Source: an uncultured Algibacter sp. (lineage in GTDB: Bacteria > Bacteroidota > Bacteroidia > Flavobacteriales > Flavobacteriaceae). Taken from it: a DNA stretch of 64,000 bases. Below the pieces are notes generated by a model. The model had not been told where the DNA came from. It was given only the letters and a program-made list of their open reading frames with translations, and did not search any database. Shown here in pieces: positions 44,219-52,767 of this stretch; the stretch's first letter is position 1; each line of letters begins with the position of its first letter. Location of the stretch: the NCBI RefSeq assembly GCF_947487605.1, contig NZ_CANKXK010000005.1, positions 186,001-250,000 on the forward strand, written 5' to 3'. The translations under genes were made by a program, and so were the position numbers.

Positions 44219-44677
44219 ATGCAAAAAACCATTAACATCCAAAATAAAAAAGCACGCTTTCTATATGAAATTTTAGATAGGTATACTGCTGGTATTGTAT
44301 TGACTGGTACAGAGATAAAATCCATTAGAAGTAGTAAAGCTTCTATTGCCGAAAGTTTTTGTGAGTTTAGTGAAAATGGCGAATTATTTGTAGTGAATAT
44401 GACTATTCAAGAATATGCTTTTGGCAATTACTACAACCATAAACCCAAAGCAACTAGGAAGTTACTTTTAAATAAAAAAGAACTTAAAAAACTGAATAAA
44501 GAGGTTCAAAATACTGGACTTACCATTATCCCTTTACGTTTATTTATTAATGATAAAGGTTATGCCAAATTAGATATAGCCTTAGCAAAAGGTAAAAAGC
44601 TTTACGACAAACGTGAAACCATAAAAGACAGAGATAATAAGCGTGACCTTGATAGAATCAAAAAAAATTTCAAATAA
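44219..44677 (+). CDS. smpB: SsrA-binding protein SmpB
   Basis: A 152-residue protein that binds tmRNA and frees stalled ribosomes by trans-translation. The motifs [39 protein letters not shown] and the C-terminal [18 protein letters not shown] match the family, and the basic tail (RIKKNFK) that enters the mRNA channel is present. The start was set at ATG 44219 ([11 protein letters not shown]) rather than a TTG nine bases upstream. The tmRNA gene itself is not in this window. Confidence 0.95.
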   Translation: MQKTINIQNKKARFLYEILDRYTAGIVLTGTEIKSIRSSKASIAESFCEFSENGELFVVNMTIQEYAFGNYYNHKPKATRKLLLNKKELKKLNKEVQNTGLTIIPLRLFINDKGYAKLDIALAKGKKLYDKRETIKDRDNKRDLDRIKKNFK

Positions 44678-44741
44678 ATTAAGAGTCTGTTAACGCTTAT
44701 AATCTGTTTTAATTTCTATTTTTCAATTTTTATATAATAAG

Positions 44742-45287
44742 ATGAAGAAACTATTAATTCTTTTATTTGTAAGCTCCCTTGCTACAAATTTAAATGGACA
44801 AAATAATACTGATGAGGAAGTTGTAGAATTTACTATTGATTCTTCAGCTGTACTAACTTTAGATAGTACATTAAAGAATTTATATGGGGTTATTTCAGGT
44901 GAAAAAGGCGAAAAAAGAAATTGGAAACAGTTTAAATTTCTCTTTAAACCTGACGCTAAGTTAATTCCTTCTGGAAAAAATAATGCGGGTGTTTATCAAG
45001 TCCGCTACATGTCTCCAGACGATTATATAAAAAATTCAGGGAAATGGTTAGTCGAAAATGGTTTTTTTGAAAAGGAAATTAGCAGACGTGTCAATAACTT
45101 TGGTGCTATTACACAAGTATTTAGTACCTATAAATCTTATTATAGTAAAAAAGATACCGAACCATTTATGCGTGGCATTAACAGTATTCAACTTCTAAAT
45201 GATGGAGAACGTTGGTGGATCATCAACATATACTGGACCCAAGAAACCGATGAAAACCCAATTCCTAAAGCGTATTTACCAGACTAA
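44742..45287 (+). CDS. Secreted NTF2-like (SnoaL-type) protein
   Basis: A 181-residue protein with a signal peptide (LILLFVSSLATNLNGQ). The remainder has the NTF2-fold pattern: LDSTLKNLYGVISGEKGEKR near the start, and VFSTYKSYYSKKD, RGINSIQLLNDGERWWIINI at the end, as in SnoaL-like proteins of Bacteroidota. Function unknown; a small-ligand-binding or structural role is likely. It lies between smpB and the dipeptidyl-peptidase, with 25 bp to the latter, so probably co-transcribed with it. Confidence 0.78.
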   Translation: MKKLLILLFVSSLATNLNGQNNTDEEVVEFTIDSSAVLTLDSTLKNLYGVISGEKGEKRNWKQFKFLFKPDAKLIPSGKNNAGVYQVRYMSPDDYIKNSGKWLVENGFFEKEISRRVNNFGAITQVFSTYKSYYSKKDTEPFMRGINSIQLLNDGERWWIINIYWTQETDENPIPKAYLPD

Positions 45288-45312
45288 AATTAAAACAAAA
45301 TCATTTTTCAAT

Positions 45313-47187
45313 ATGATCAATAAACATTCATTATTATCTGCCTTCATATTCTTGCTAGCACTTTATAGCTACTCACAAACAAAAGCAAAACCCATTTTTA
45401 AAGATGGAGAAGCACAAATAGTTGAAGCTTTTAATACTCCAGAAAAATGGATTAGACATGACTTATTTGTTGAAACTGAATTTGACACAGATGGAGATGG
45501 AAAACTAGACCGTGTACATGTAGATGTTACCAGACCTTATCAAACTGATACCGAAGGTTTAAAGCTACCCGTAATTTATGAATCTAGTCCCTATTTTGCT
45601 GGAGTTGCTCCAAATGTTGCTGGTGTTTTTTGGAATGTAAAACATGAATTAGGAGAAATGGCAAAAGAACGCGTGCACCCAGAAGTAACCCGATTAGGTA
45701 AACGCCCAATTATTTCAAATTCAAAAATTCAAAAATGGGTGCCTCGTGGCTATATTGTAGTACATTCATCTTCTCCTGGCACAGGCTTATCACAAGGGTC
45801 TCCAACTGTTGGAGGCGATAACGAATCTTTAGCGCCTAAAGCTGTTATCGATTGGTTATGCGGTAGAGCAAAAGCTTATACTGAACCTTATGGAAATGAG
45901 GAAGTTAAAGCATTTTGGAGTACTGGAAAAGTAGGTATGACAGGTACCTCATACAACGGTACAATTCCTCTTGCAGCTGCAACAACTGGTGTTGAAGGTT
46001 TAGAAGTTATTATTCCTATTGCCCCAAACACATCATACTATCATTACTACCGTTCAAACGGATTAGTACGTTCTCCTGGTGGTTATTTAGGTGAAGATAT
46101 TGATGTTTTATATGATTACATACATAGCGGTGGAGAAGAACCTCTTATTATTGGCAATTCAAAAAAAGTAAATGATTCTGATATACCTAAAGCTTTTAAA
46201 AACAAAAGAGCTTATAGTAATGCCATGGTTAGAGATTCTGAGATGAAAAATGGAATGGATAGAATTACTGGCGATTATAACAAGTTTTGGGCAGGTCGGG
46301 ATTATTTAAACGATATGGCACCTATGAAGGCAGCGATGTTAATGTCTCATGGGTTTAACGATTGGAATGTGATGCCAGAACACAGTTACCGTATTTACAA
46401 AAAAGCTAAAGAAATGGGCTTAGAAACTGCGATTTATTACCATCAATACGGCCATGGTGGACCACCACCTGTGAGCATGATGAACAAATGGTTTACACAT
46501 TATTTGCATGGTGTAAAAAACGGAATAGAAAATGAAGAAAACAAAGCTTGGATTGTTCGAGAAGAAGACAAAATGGAATCTCCAACAGGATATAAAGATT
46601 ATCCAAATCCTGATGCAGAGTTTGTAACATTATACCTAACTTCTGGCACACCAGAAACTGGCGGTTTAACTACTACAAAGACATCAAAACAAGGCAAAGA
46701 AACAATAATTGATAATTACTCGTTTTCTGGTGAAGCCTTAGCACGAGCAGAAATTACAAATCACCGCTTATTATATGTAACGCCTAAGCTTAAAAAAGAT
46801 GTTCATATATCTGGCGTAGCAAAAATTACTGTAAAACTAGCAAGTAATAAACCTGCAGCAAATTTATCAGTTTGGCTAGTTTCACTTCCATGGAATAATG
46901 GTAGAAAAACAAAAACTACTGATAATATCATCACACGCGGTTGGGCAGACCCACAAAATTATAAATCGTTAACAGAAAGTAAACCTTTAAAACCAGGTAA
47001 ATTTTACGATGTTACTTTTGATTTACAACCAGATGACCAGATTATTGAAGCGGGACAACAAATTGGTTTGATGATTTTTTCAAGTGATAAAGAATATACT
47101 TTACATCCAGAACCAGGGACTGAGTTAACCATTGATTTGGATGGGACAAGCTTAACATTACCTGTTGTTGGTGGACTAAAGCTTTAA
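45313..47187 (+). CDS. Xaa-Pro dipeptidyl-peptidase (S15, CocE-like)
   Basis: A 624-residue exported serine hydrolase with signal peptide (LLSAFIFLLALYSYSQ). The catalytic triad is visible: Ser in VGMTGTSYNGTIPLA, Asp in SHGFNDWNVMPEHS, His in YYHQYGHGGPP. The C-terminal third is a jelly-roll typical of the X-Pro/CocE family (TPKLKKDVHISGVAKITVKL, GWADPQNYKS). It cleaves X-Pro dipeptides from peptide ends, or acyl esters in CocE relatives. I set the start at ATG 45313, which gives the signal peptide; an upstream ATG would overlap the previous gene by 89 bp. Confidence 0.9.
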   Translation: MINKHSLLSAFIFLLALYSYSQTKAKPIFKDGEAQIVEAFNTPEKWIRHDLFVETEFDTDGDGKLDRVHVDVTRPYQTDTEGLKLPVIYESSPYFAGVAPNVAGVFWNVKHELGEMAKERVHPEVTRLGKRPIISNSKIQKWVPRGYIVVHSSSPGTGLSQGSPTVGGDNESLAPKAVIDWLCGRAKAYTEPYGNEEVKAFWSTGKVGMTGTSYNGTIPLAAATTGVEGLEVIIPIAPNTSYYHYYRSNGLVRSPGGYLGEDIDVLYDYIHSGGEEPLIIGNSKKVNDSDIPKAFKNKRAYSNAMVRDSEMKNGMDRITGDYNKFWAGRDYLNDMAPMKAAMLMSHGFNDWNVMPEHSYRIYKKAKEMGLETAIYYHQYGHGGPPPVSMMNKWFTHYLHGVKNGIENEENKAWIVREEDKMESPTGYKDYPNPDAEFVTLYLTSGTPETGGLTTTKTSKQGKETIIDNYSFSGEALARAEITNHRLLYVTPKLKKDVHISGVAKITVKLASNKPAANLSVWLVSLPWNNGRKTKTTDNIITRGWADPQNYKSLTESKPLKPGKFYDVTFDLQPDDQIIEAGQQIGLMIFSSDKEYTLHPEPGTELTIDLDGTSLTLPVVGGLKL

Positions 47188-47190
47188 AAT

Positions 47191-47727
47191 ATGAGCAAAT
47201 TTCTTCCAGAGATAAGTACAGCATTAAAAACCTTTATTGAAGCGCAACAAATTTTCTTTGTTGCTACAGCTGCTGCCGAAGGAAGAATCAATTTATCACC
47301 TAAAGGATTAGATACTTTTAGAGTTATCGATTCTAATAAAGTTATATGGTTAAACTTAACAGGAAGCGGTAATGAAACAGCGGCTCATTTATTAAAAAAT
47401 GACCGAATGACTATCATGTTTTGTTCTTTTGAAGGAAAACCACTTATTCTTAGGCTCTACGGAAACGCAAAAATCTATCATGATAGAGATGCTAAATTTC
47501 AAGAATATATCCATTTGTTTCCTGAAATTGCAGGTACTCGACAAATTGTAGAAATGCATGTTGATTCTTTACAAACCTCATGCGGATACGCTGTTCCTTT
47601 TATGAATTTTAAAGAAGAACGACAACAATTAAATTCTTGGGCTGAAAAACAAGGAGAAGAACGTTTACAGAATTATCGCAAAGAAAAAAACTCTAAAAGT
47701 ATCGATGGGTTCGATACTGGGCTTTAA
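47191..47727 (+). CDS. Pyridoxamine 5'-phosphate oxidase-family flavoprotein
   Basis: A 178-residue split-barrel FMN-binding protein. Diagnostic parts are FFVATAAAEGRINLSPKGLD, KVIWLNLTGSGNETAAHLLK and MTIMFCSFEGKPLILRLYGN. In this family such proteins act as FMN-dependent oxidoreductases on small substrates rather than true PdxH; the PdxH substrate residues are not evident. It starts 3 bp after the dipeptidyl-peptidase stop, so is in the same operon, though no functional tie is obvious. Confidence 0.88.
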   Translation: MSKFLPEISTALKTFIEAQQIFFVATAAAEGRINLSPKGLDTFRVIDSNKVIWLNLTGSGNETAAHLLKNDRMTIMFCSFEGKPLILRLYGNAKIYHDRDAKFQEYIHLFPEIAGTRQIVEMHVDSLQTSCGYAVPFMNFKEERQQLNSWAEKQGEERLQNYRKEKNSKSIDGFDTGL

Positions 47728-47754
47728 TAGATTGGTTATTAAAAACTAACAAAT

Positions 47755-48396
47755 TTAATTTTTATCCTCCAACAAAGGCACAAACCTAAATTCACCATAT
47801 TCATGCTGTTCAAATTCTTTTGGTCCTTTTCTAATAAATAAAGTCATCATTTGGACATCATCACCAACTGGAATCACTAATCTCCCTCCTATTTTTAATT
47901 GACTCAATAAAGGTTTAGGAACAAAAGGGGCACCTGCAGTTACAATAATACCATCAAAAGGTGCTTCTTCTTCCAGACCAATGTAGCCATCACCAAAAAC
48001 AAACTTCTTTGCACGATACCCTAATTTTGGAAGAAATTTACTTGTTTTTTTAAACAACTCATTTTGGCGTTCAATACTATATACTATTGCGCCTAATTCA
48101 CATAAAACTGCCGTTTGGTAACCACTACCAGTACCTATTTCAAGTATTTTATCTCCAGTTTTTATTTGAAGTAATTCTGTTTGAAATGCAACAGTATAAG
48201 GTTGCGAAATGGTCTGGTCTGCAGCAATAGGAAACGCTTTATCTTGATAAGCATGGTCTAAAAAACTAGAGTCCATAAACAAATGTCGGGGTATATGACC
48301 TATAGCTTTTAATACAGCTTTATTAGTTATTCCTTTGTTTATTAAAACTTTAACTAGCTTTTGCCTTAATCCTTTATGCTTAAAAGTATCGTTCAA
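47755..48396 (-). CDS. pcm: Protein-L-isoaspartate O-methyltransferase
   Basis: A 213-residue SAM-dependent repair enzyme for isoaspartyl residues in aged proteins. The SAM site is GDKILEIGTGSGYQTAVLCEL, the substrate Ser region is AADQTISQPYTVAFQTELL (about 55-75), and VTAGAPFVPKPLLSQLKIGGR is also typical. Length fits. It is convergent with the flavoprotein gene. Confidence 0.94.
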   Translation of the reverse strand: MNDTFKHKGLRQKLVKVLINKGITNKAVLKAIGHIPRHLFMDSSFLDHAYQDKAFPIAADQTISQPYTVAFQTELLQIKTGDKILEIGTGSGYQTAVLCELGAIVYSIERQNELFKKTSKFLPKLGYRAKKFVFGDGYIGLEEEAPFDGIIVTAGAPFVPKPLLSQLKIGGRLVIPVGDDVQMMTLFIRKGPKEFEQHEYGEFRFVPLLEDKN

Positions 48397-48529
48397 TTTT
48401 TATTGGTGTTTAGCTGGTTAAAATTAGGGAAACATTTTAAGTAAGAAACCAATTATTTAAAATTTATTTTTCCACAATTAAACCACAAAAAATTAGCTTG
48501 AAATAAACAAAATCGTCCTTTAAATATGT

Positions 48530-48537
48530 TATTTTTG
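48530..48537 (+). promoter_or_regulatory. Candidate -7 box for the Gfo/Idh/MocA gene
   Basis: TATTTTTG fits TAnnTTTG, 16 bp before the ATG at 48554. No TTG at the usual -33 spacing. Confidence 0.35.
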
Positions 48538-48553
48538 TTGAAAACGTGATATT

Positions 48554-49513
48554 ATGCTAAAAGCTGGTGTACTTGGTGCTGGCCACCTAGGGAAAATTCA
48601 TTTAAGACTACTTAATCAATCTGAAAAATATAACCTTGTTGGTTTTTTTGATGCCGATGAAACTAACGGTAAAAAAGTTGAAGCTGAATTTGGATACAAA
48701 TTTTTCAATTCTATTGACGCGTTAATTGATGCCGTAGACATGGTTGATATTGTAACGCCTACATTATCTCATTATAACTGCGCTAAACAAGCCATTGCAA
48801 AAGGCAAACATATTTTTATTGAAAAGCCAATTACAAATACGGTTGAAGAAGCAGAACATATTAGAGAACTTTTAGCAGAACATAATTTACGAGGTCAAGT
48901 TGGTCATGTAGAGCGTTTTAATCCTGCCTATATAGCTGTAAAAGATGAAATAAACTCACCTATGTTTATTGAAACCCATCGTTTAGCAGAATTTAACCCT
49001 AGAGGTACCGATGTCCCTGTGGTTTTAGATTTAATGATTCATGATATTGATATCATCTTAAGTGTGGTTAAATCAAAAGTAAAAAATGTTTCAGCAAGTG
49101 GTGTTTCGGTAATTAGTGATACTCCAGATATAGCCAATGCTAGATTAGAATTTGAAAACGGATGTGTAGCAAACTTAACAGCTAGTAGAATTTCGCTTAA
49201 AAAAATGCGTAAAGCCCGTTTCTTTCAAAAGGATGCTTATATCTCGGTGGACTTTTTAACTAAAAAATGTGAAGTAGTTAAAATGAAGGATGCTCCTGAA
49301 AACCCAGGTGATTTTGATATGATTTTACAAAATGCTGAAGGTGTAAAAAAACAAATTTATTTTGACAACCCTCCTATTCCTGATAATAATTCAATTTTAG
49401 ATGAATTAGAAACTTTTGCTGATGCTATAAATAATAACACAACACCTATTGTTACGCTTCATGATGGTACAGAAGCACTTCGTGTTGCTACTCAAATAAT
49501 AAATAGTTTTTGA
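48554..49513 (+). CDS. Gfo/Idh/MocA-family oxidoreductase
   Basis: A 319-residue NAD(P)-dependent oxidoreductase. The Rossmann fold opens with KAGVLGAGHLGKIHLRLL; DIVTPTLSHYNCAKQAIAKG then HIFIEKPITNTVEEAEHI contains the family EKP motif. The C-terminal domain begins around GQVGHVERFNPAY, and LDLMIHDIDIILS carries the substrate His. Family members act on sugars, inositols or biliverdin; the substrate cannot be inferred. It is followed at 115 bp by the 3-hydroxyacyl-CoA dehydrogenase. Confidence 0.9.
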   Translation: MLKAGVLGAGHLGKIHLRLLNQSEKYNLVGFFDADETNGKKVEAEFGYKFFNSIDALIDAVDMVDIVTPTLSHYNCAKQAIAKGKHIFIEKPITNTVEEAEHIRELLAEHNLRGQVGHVERFNPAYIAVKDEINSPMFIETHRLAEFNPRGTDVPVVLDLMIHDIDIILSVVKSKVKNVSASGVSVISDTPDIANARLEFENGCVANLTASRISLKKMRKARFFQKDAYISVDFLTKKCEVVKMKDAPENPGDFDMILQNAEGVKKQIYFDNPPIPDNNSILDELETFADAINNNTTPIVTLHDGTEALRVATQIINSF

Positions 49514-49563
49514 TAAAAAAGACAGGATACTGTTAACCGAAGACAAAGAGGTTCTTGAAAAAT

Positions 49564-49579
49564 ATTCGTGTATTCGTGG
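49564..49579. repeat. Tandem ATTCGTG(T/G)
   Basis: Two near-identical 8-mers, ATTCGTGT and ATTCGTGG (49564-49571 and 49572-49579), in the 115-bp gap before the 3-hydroxyacyl-CoA dehydrogenase gene. From memory, this string is common between genes in flavobacteria. Confidence 0.4.
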
Positions 49580-49628
49580 CAAAAAAGAAAATCTTCTTTC
49601 TATAAATGAATTATAAAAATAAGTTCTA

Positions 49629-50519
49629 ATGAAAAATATAGCAGTCATAGGAGCTGGCACCATGGGAAATGGTATTGCTCATTCTTTTGCTCAAAGTGGT
49701 TTTAAAGTTAATCTTATAGATATTAGCGAAGCTTCTTTAGAAAAAGGCATAGCAACTATTACTAAGAATTTAGACAGAATGATTGCTAAAGAAAAGATTT
49801 CTGAAACAGATAAAACAGAAACTTTAGCAAAAATTACCACTCACATTACTATTGATAGTGGTGTTAAAAATGTTGATTTAGTAGTTGAAGCCGCCACAGA
49901 AAACATAGATTTAAAACTAAAAATTTTTAAAGAATTAGATAACATTTGTAATAAAAACACTATTCTAGCTACCAACACCTCCTCTATTTCCATTACGCAA
50001 ATAGCAGCAGTAACTTCTAGACCAGACAAGGTGGTTGGGATGCATTTTATGAATCCAGTGCCCATTATGAAATTGGTTGAAATTATAAGGGGCTATAATA
50101 CAAGTAACGACGTTACAAATACCATTATGGAACTCTCTAAAACTTTAGGTAAAGTCCCTGTAGAAGTAAATGATTATCCTGGTTTTGTGGCAAATCGAAT
50201 ATTAATGCCAATGCTTAATGAATCTATTGAAACACTATATAACGGCGTAGCTGGAGTAGAAGAAATCGACACTGTTATGAAATTAGGAATGGCGCACCCA
50301 ATGGGACCGCTACAACTGGCAGATTTTATTGGTCTGGATGTTTGCTTGTCAATTCTAAATGTCATGTATGAAGGATTCAAAAACCCAAAATATGCGCCCT
50401 GCCCTTTATTAATTAATATGGTTAGAGCTGGTAAACTTGGTGTTAAATCTGGCGAAGGTTTTTACGATTATTCCGAAAGCAGAAAGGCTGAGAAAGTGGC
50501 TAAACAGTTTTTAAATTAA
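49629..50519 (+). CDS. 3-hydroxyacyl-CoA (3-hydroxybutyryl-CoA) dehydrogenase
   Basis: A 296-residue NAD-dependent dehydrogenase converting 3-hydroxyacyl-CoA to 3-oxoacyl-CoA. The NAD site is IAVIGAGTMGNGIAHSFAQ, NTSSISITQIA and the catalytic His-Glu region VVGMHFMNPVPIMKLVEII follow. The C-terminal domain has VEVNDYPGFVANRILMPMLN and GVAGVEEIDTVMKLGMAHPM. The single-domain length points to the Hbd/PaaH group rather than the FadB fusion. Role in fatty-acid or butyrate/phenylacetate metabolism cannot be chosen from the context. Confidence 0.93.
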   Translation: MKNIAVIGAGTMGNGIAHSFAQSGFKVNLIDISEASLEKGIATITKNLDRMIAKEKISETDKTETLAKITTHITIDSGVKNVDLVVEAATENIDLKLKIFKELDNICNKNTILATNTSSISITQIAAVTSRPDKVVGMHFMNPVPIMKLVEIIRGYNTSNDVTNTIMELSKTLGKVPVEVNDYPGFVANRILMPMLNESIETLYNGVAGVEEIDTVMKLGMAHPMGPLQLADFIGLDVCLSILNVMYEGFKNPKYAPCPLLINMVRAGKLGVKSGEGFYDYSESRKAEKVAKQFLN

Positions 50520-50554
50520 ATAGTCGTAGTTACAATTAACTATAAAAATGTATT

Positions 50555-50602
50555 TTGTTAGTTGTTAAGCAGTTTAGAATAAACAACTAACAACTTAACA
50601 AC
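50555..50602. promoter_or_regulatory. Two mutually exclusive hairpins before the YggS gene
   Basis: TTGTTAGTTGTT (50555-50566) is the exact reverse complement of AACAACTAACAA (50582-50593), a 12-bp stem with a 15-base loop. The same left arm shifted, GTTGTTAAG (50561-50569), also pairs with CTTAACAAC (50594-50602). The two stems share bases, so only one can form. They end 12 bp before the start at 50615. Confidence 0.4.
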
Positions 50603-50614
50603 AAACAATAATAA

Positions 50615-51283
50615 ATGAGCATTCAACAAAATATTCAACATATAAAATCCCAATTACCAGAACACGTTACATTAGTAGCGGTTTCAAAAACAAAACCAGT
50701 GAGTGATCTAATGGAAGCTTACAATGCTGGTCAGCGTAGTTTTGGAGAGAATAAAATTCAAGAAATGGTTGAAAAACATGAAGTTATGCCTAAAGATATT
50801 GAATGGCATATGATAGGTCATGTACAACGGAATAAAGTAAAATATATGGCTTCTTTTGTTAATTTAATCCATGGTGTAGATAATATAAAACTATTAAAAG
50901 AAATTGATAAGCAAGCGAAAAAGCATGATAGAATTATTGATTGCTTACTTCAAATAAAAATAGCTTCAGAAGATTCAAAATTTGGTATGTCTTCAAGTGA
51001 TGCATTAGAAATTATTCAATCTAATAGTCTTTCAGAATTAAAAAACATTAAAGTAACTGGTGTTATGGGAATGGCAACATTTACTAATAACAAATCACAA
51101 ATAGAAAGAGAATTTCAGTTTTTAAAAAGCACTTTCGATGATTTAAAAGCTACGCAATCTAAAAACTGTACATTAGAGATTATTTCTATGGGCATGAGTA
51201 GCGATTATTTATTAGCTATAGAATTTGGTAGTAATATGGTTCGTGTAGGAAGCAGTATATTTGGTAGCAGAAATTATAATTAG
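50615..51283 (+). CDS. YggS-family PLP homeostasis protein
   Basis: A 222-residue PLP-binding protein of the YggS/PROSC type, which holds free pyridoxal phosphate and keeps amino-acid and vitamin B6 pools balanced. Seen are LVAVSKTKPVSDLMEAYNAG with the PLP lysine, RSFGENKIQEMVEKH, WHMIGHVQRNKVKYM and the phosphate loop SMGMSSDYLLAIEFGSNMVR. Length is normal. The 95-bp leader has an unusual inverted repeat (50555-50602). Confidence 0.93.
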   Translation: MSIQQNIQHIKSQLPEHVTLVAVSKTKPVSDLMEAYNAGQRSFGENKIQEMVEKHEVMPKDIEWHMIGHVQRNKVKYMASFVNLIHGVDNIKLLKEIDKQAKKHDRIIDCLLQIKIASEDSKFGMSSSDALEIIQSNSLSELKNIKVTGVMGMATFTNNKSQIEREFQFLKSTFDDLKATQSKNCTLEIISMGMSSDYLLAIEFGSNMVRVGSSIFGSRNYN

Positions 51284-51363
51284 AAAATTACAGATACCGC
51301 TTTCTTAAAAATTCTTCAATGATAATACAATATAACAAAAACAAATAAACGCATAAACACTTT

Positions 51364-52746
51364 TTGTACGCAATACTAGACATAGAAACTACTGGAGGCA
51401 AATATAACGAAGAAGGCATTACTGAAATAGCAATATATAAGTATGATGGTCATGAAGTAGTAGACCAATTTATTAGCTTAATAAATCCAGAGCGTGAAAT
51501 TCAACCATTCGTAGTTAACCTAACAGGTATAAACAGTAATATGCTTCGTAATGCTCCTAAGTTTTATGAGGTAGCAAAACGCATAGTTGAAATTACAACA
51601 GAATGTATTTTAGTGGCACATAATGCTCAATTTGATTATAGAATATTATGCACAGAATTTAGGCGGTTGGGGTTTGATTACGAACGCAAATCGCTTTGTA
51701 CAGTCGAGCTAGCAAAAGATTTAATTCCAGGACAACCATCTTATAGTTTAGGTAAATTAGTACGTTCTCTAGGCATTCCTGTAACAGATAGACATCGGGC
51801 TTCTGGAGATGCTTTAGCTACTGTTAAGTTGTTTAAAATGTTAATAGACAAAGACACAACTAAAAGTATTATTCAGCAATCTATTAGATTAAATCCAAAG
51901 CATCAATTAGAACCACGACACATAGATATTATTGCAAAACTACCAGCAATAACGGGAGTTTATTATATACATAAATCGGATGGTGAAATAATTTATATTG
52001 GTAAAAGCAAAAACATAAAGAAGCGCATCAATCAACACTTTACAGGAACAAACCCAAAGTCGAAAAAAATTCAAGTGTTGGTAGGCACAGTTACTTATGA
52101 AGCTACTGGTAGCGAACTTGTTGCTCTTCTTAAAGAAAGTGAAGAAATAAAACGAAACAAACCTATATTCAATCGAGCATTAAGGCGTACTACTTTTACA
52201 CATGCTTTATATAGTTTTACAGACGAAAACAATTACATCAATCTAAAAATTGATGTAGCCGATTATAGAAAAAATCCGATTACCACCTTTAGTAACCGAC
52301 AAAGCGGAAAGAGTTTTATTGAAAAATCTATTGATGATTTTAAACTTTGCCAAAAATTAACAGGTGTTTACAAAACTAAAACTAGTTGTTTTAATTATGA
52401 CATTAAAACTTGCGAAGGAGCCTGTATTCAAGAGGAATTACCCGAAAATTATAACCAAAGGGTTTATGCTCTTATAGAGAAAAACAGCTATAAAAATAAA
52501 AACATGGTTATTATTGATAAAGGTCGAGAGGTAGATGAAAAAAGTGCCATCTTAATTGAAAACGGGCTTTTTAAAGGCTTAGGTTTTTTCAACTTAAATT
52601 ATCAAATAAATAATATAGAAGTTTTAGAATCTATTATTACTCCAATGGATAATAATAGAGATACGCAACATATTATTCAGAGTTACTTAAGACGAAAAAA
52701 AGGGTTTAAAATAGTAGAATTAAATACCAATTCAACAAATACCTAA
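51364..52746 (+). CDS. DnaQ-type exonuclease fused to UvrC-like GIY-YIG nuclease
   Basis: A 460-residue two-nuclease protein. Residues 1-165 are a DEDDh 3'-5' exonuclease (AILDIETTGGKYNEEGITEI, NLTGINSNMLRNAP, LVAHNAQFDYRIL, DRHRASGDALATVKLFKML). Residues about 190-290 are a GIY-YIG domain (GVYYIHKSDGEIIYIGKSKN then IKKRINQHFTG), as in the N-terminal half of UvrC; the C-terminal part has a CFNYDIKTCEGACIQ cysteine patch. It resembles the Cho/UvrC-related fusions seen in Bacteroidota. The start is TTG (51364), fixed by an in-frame TAA at 51346. A DNA repair role is likely. Confidence 0.9.
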   Translation: MYAILDIETTGGKYNEEGITEIAIYKYDGHEVVDQFISLINPEREIQPFVVNLTGINSNMLRNAPKFYEVAKRIVEITTECILVAHNAQFDYRILCTEFRRLGFDYERKSLCTVELAKDLIPGQPSYSLGKLVRSLGIPVTDRHRASGDALATVKLFKMLIDKDTTKSIIQQSIRLNPKHQLEPRHIDIIAKLPAITGVYYIHKSDGEIIYIGKSKNIKKRINQHFTGTNPKSKKIQVLVGTVTYEATGSELVALLKESEEIKRNKPIFNRALRRTTFTHALYSFTDENNYINLKIDVADYRKNPITTFSNRQSGKSFIEKSIDDFKLCQKLTGVYKTKTSCFNYDIKTCEGACIQEELPENYNQRVYALIEKNSYKNKNMVIIDKGREVDEKSAILIENGLFKGLGFFNLNYQINNIEVLESIITPMDNNRDTQHIIQSYLRRKKGFKIVELNTNSTNT

Positions 52747-52767
52747 TCTTTTATTACATTTGATAAC

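Noticed and set aside
45199-45312. ATG start for the dipeptidyl-peptidase 38 codons upstream
   Set aside because: It would overlap the upstream gene by 89 bp and bury the signal peptide; ATG 45313 restores it.
51364-52746. Plain UvrC
   Set aside because: The N-terminal DEDDh exonuclease domain and total length show a DnaQ-UvrC-type fusion, not the excinuclease subunit.
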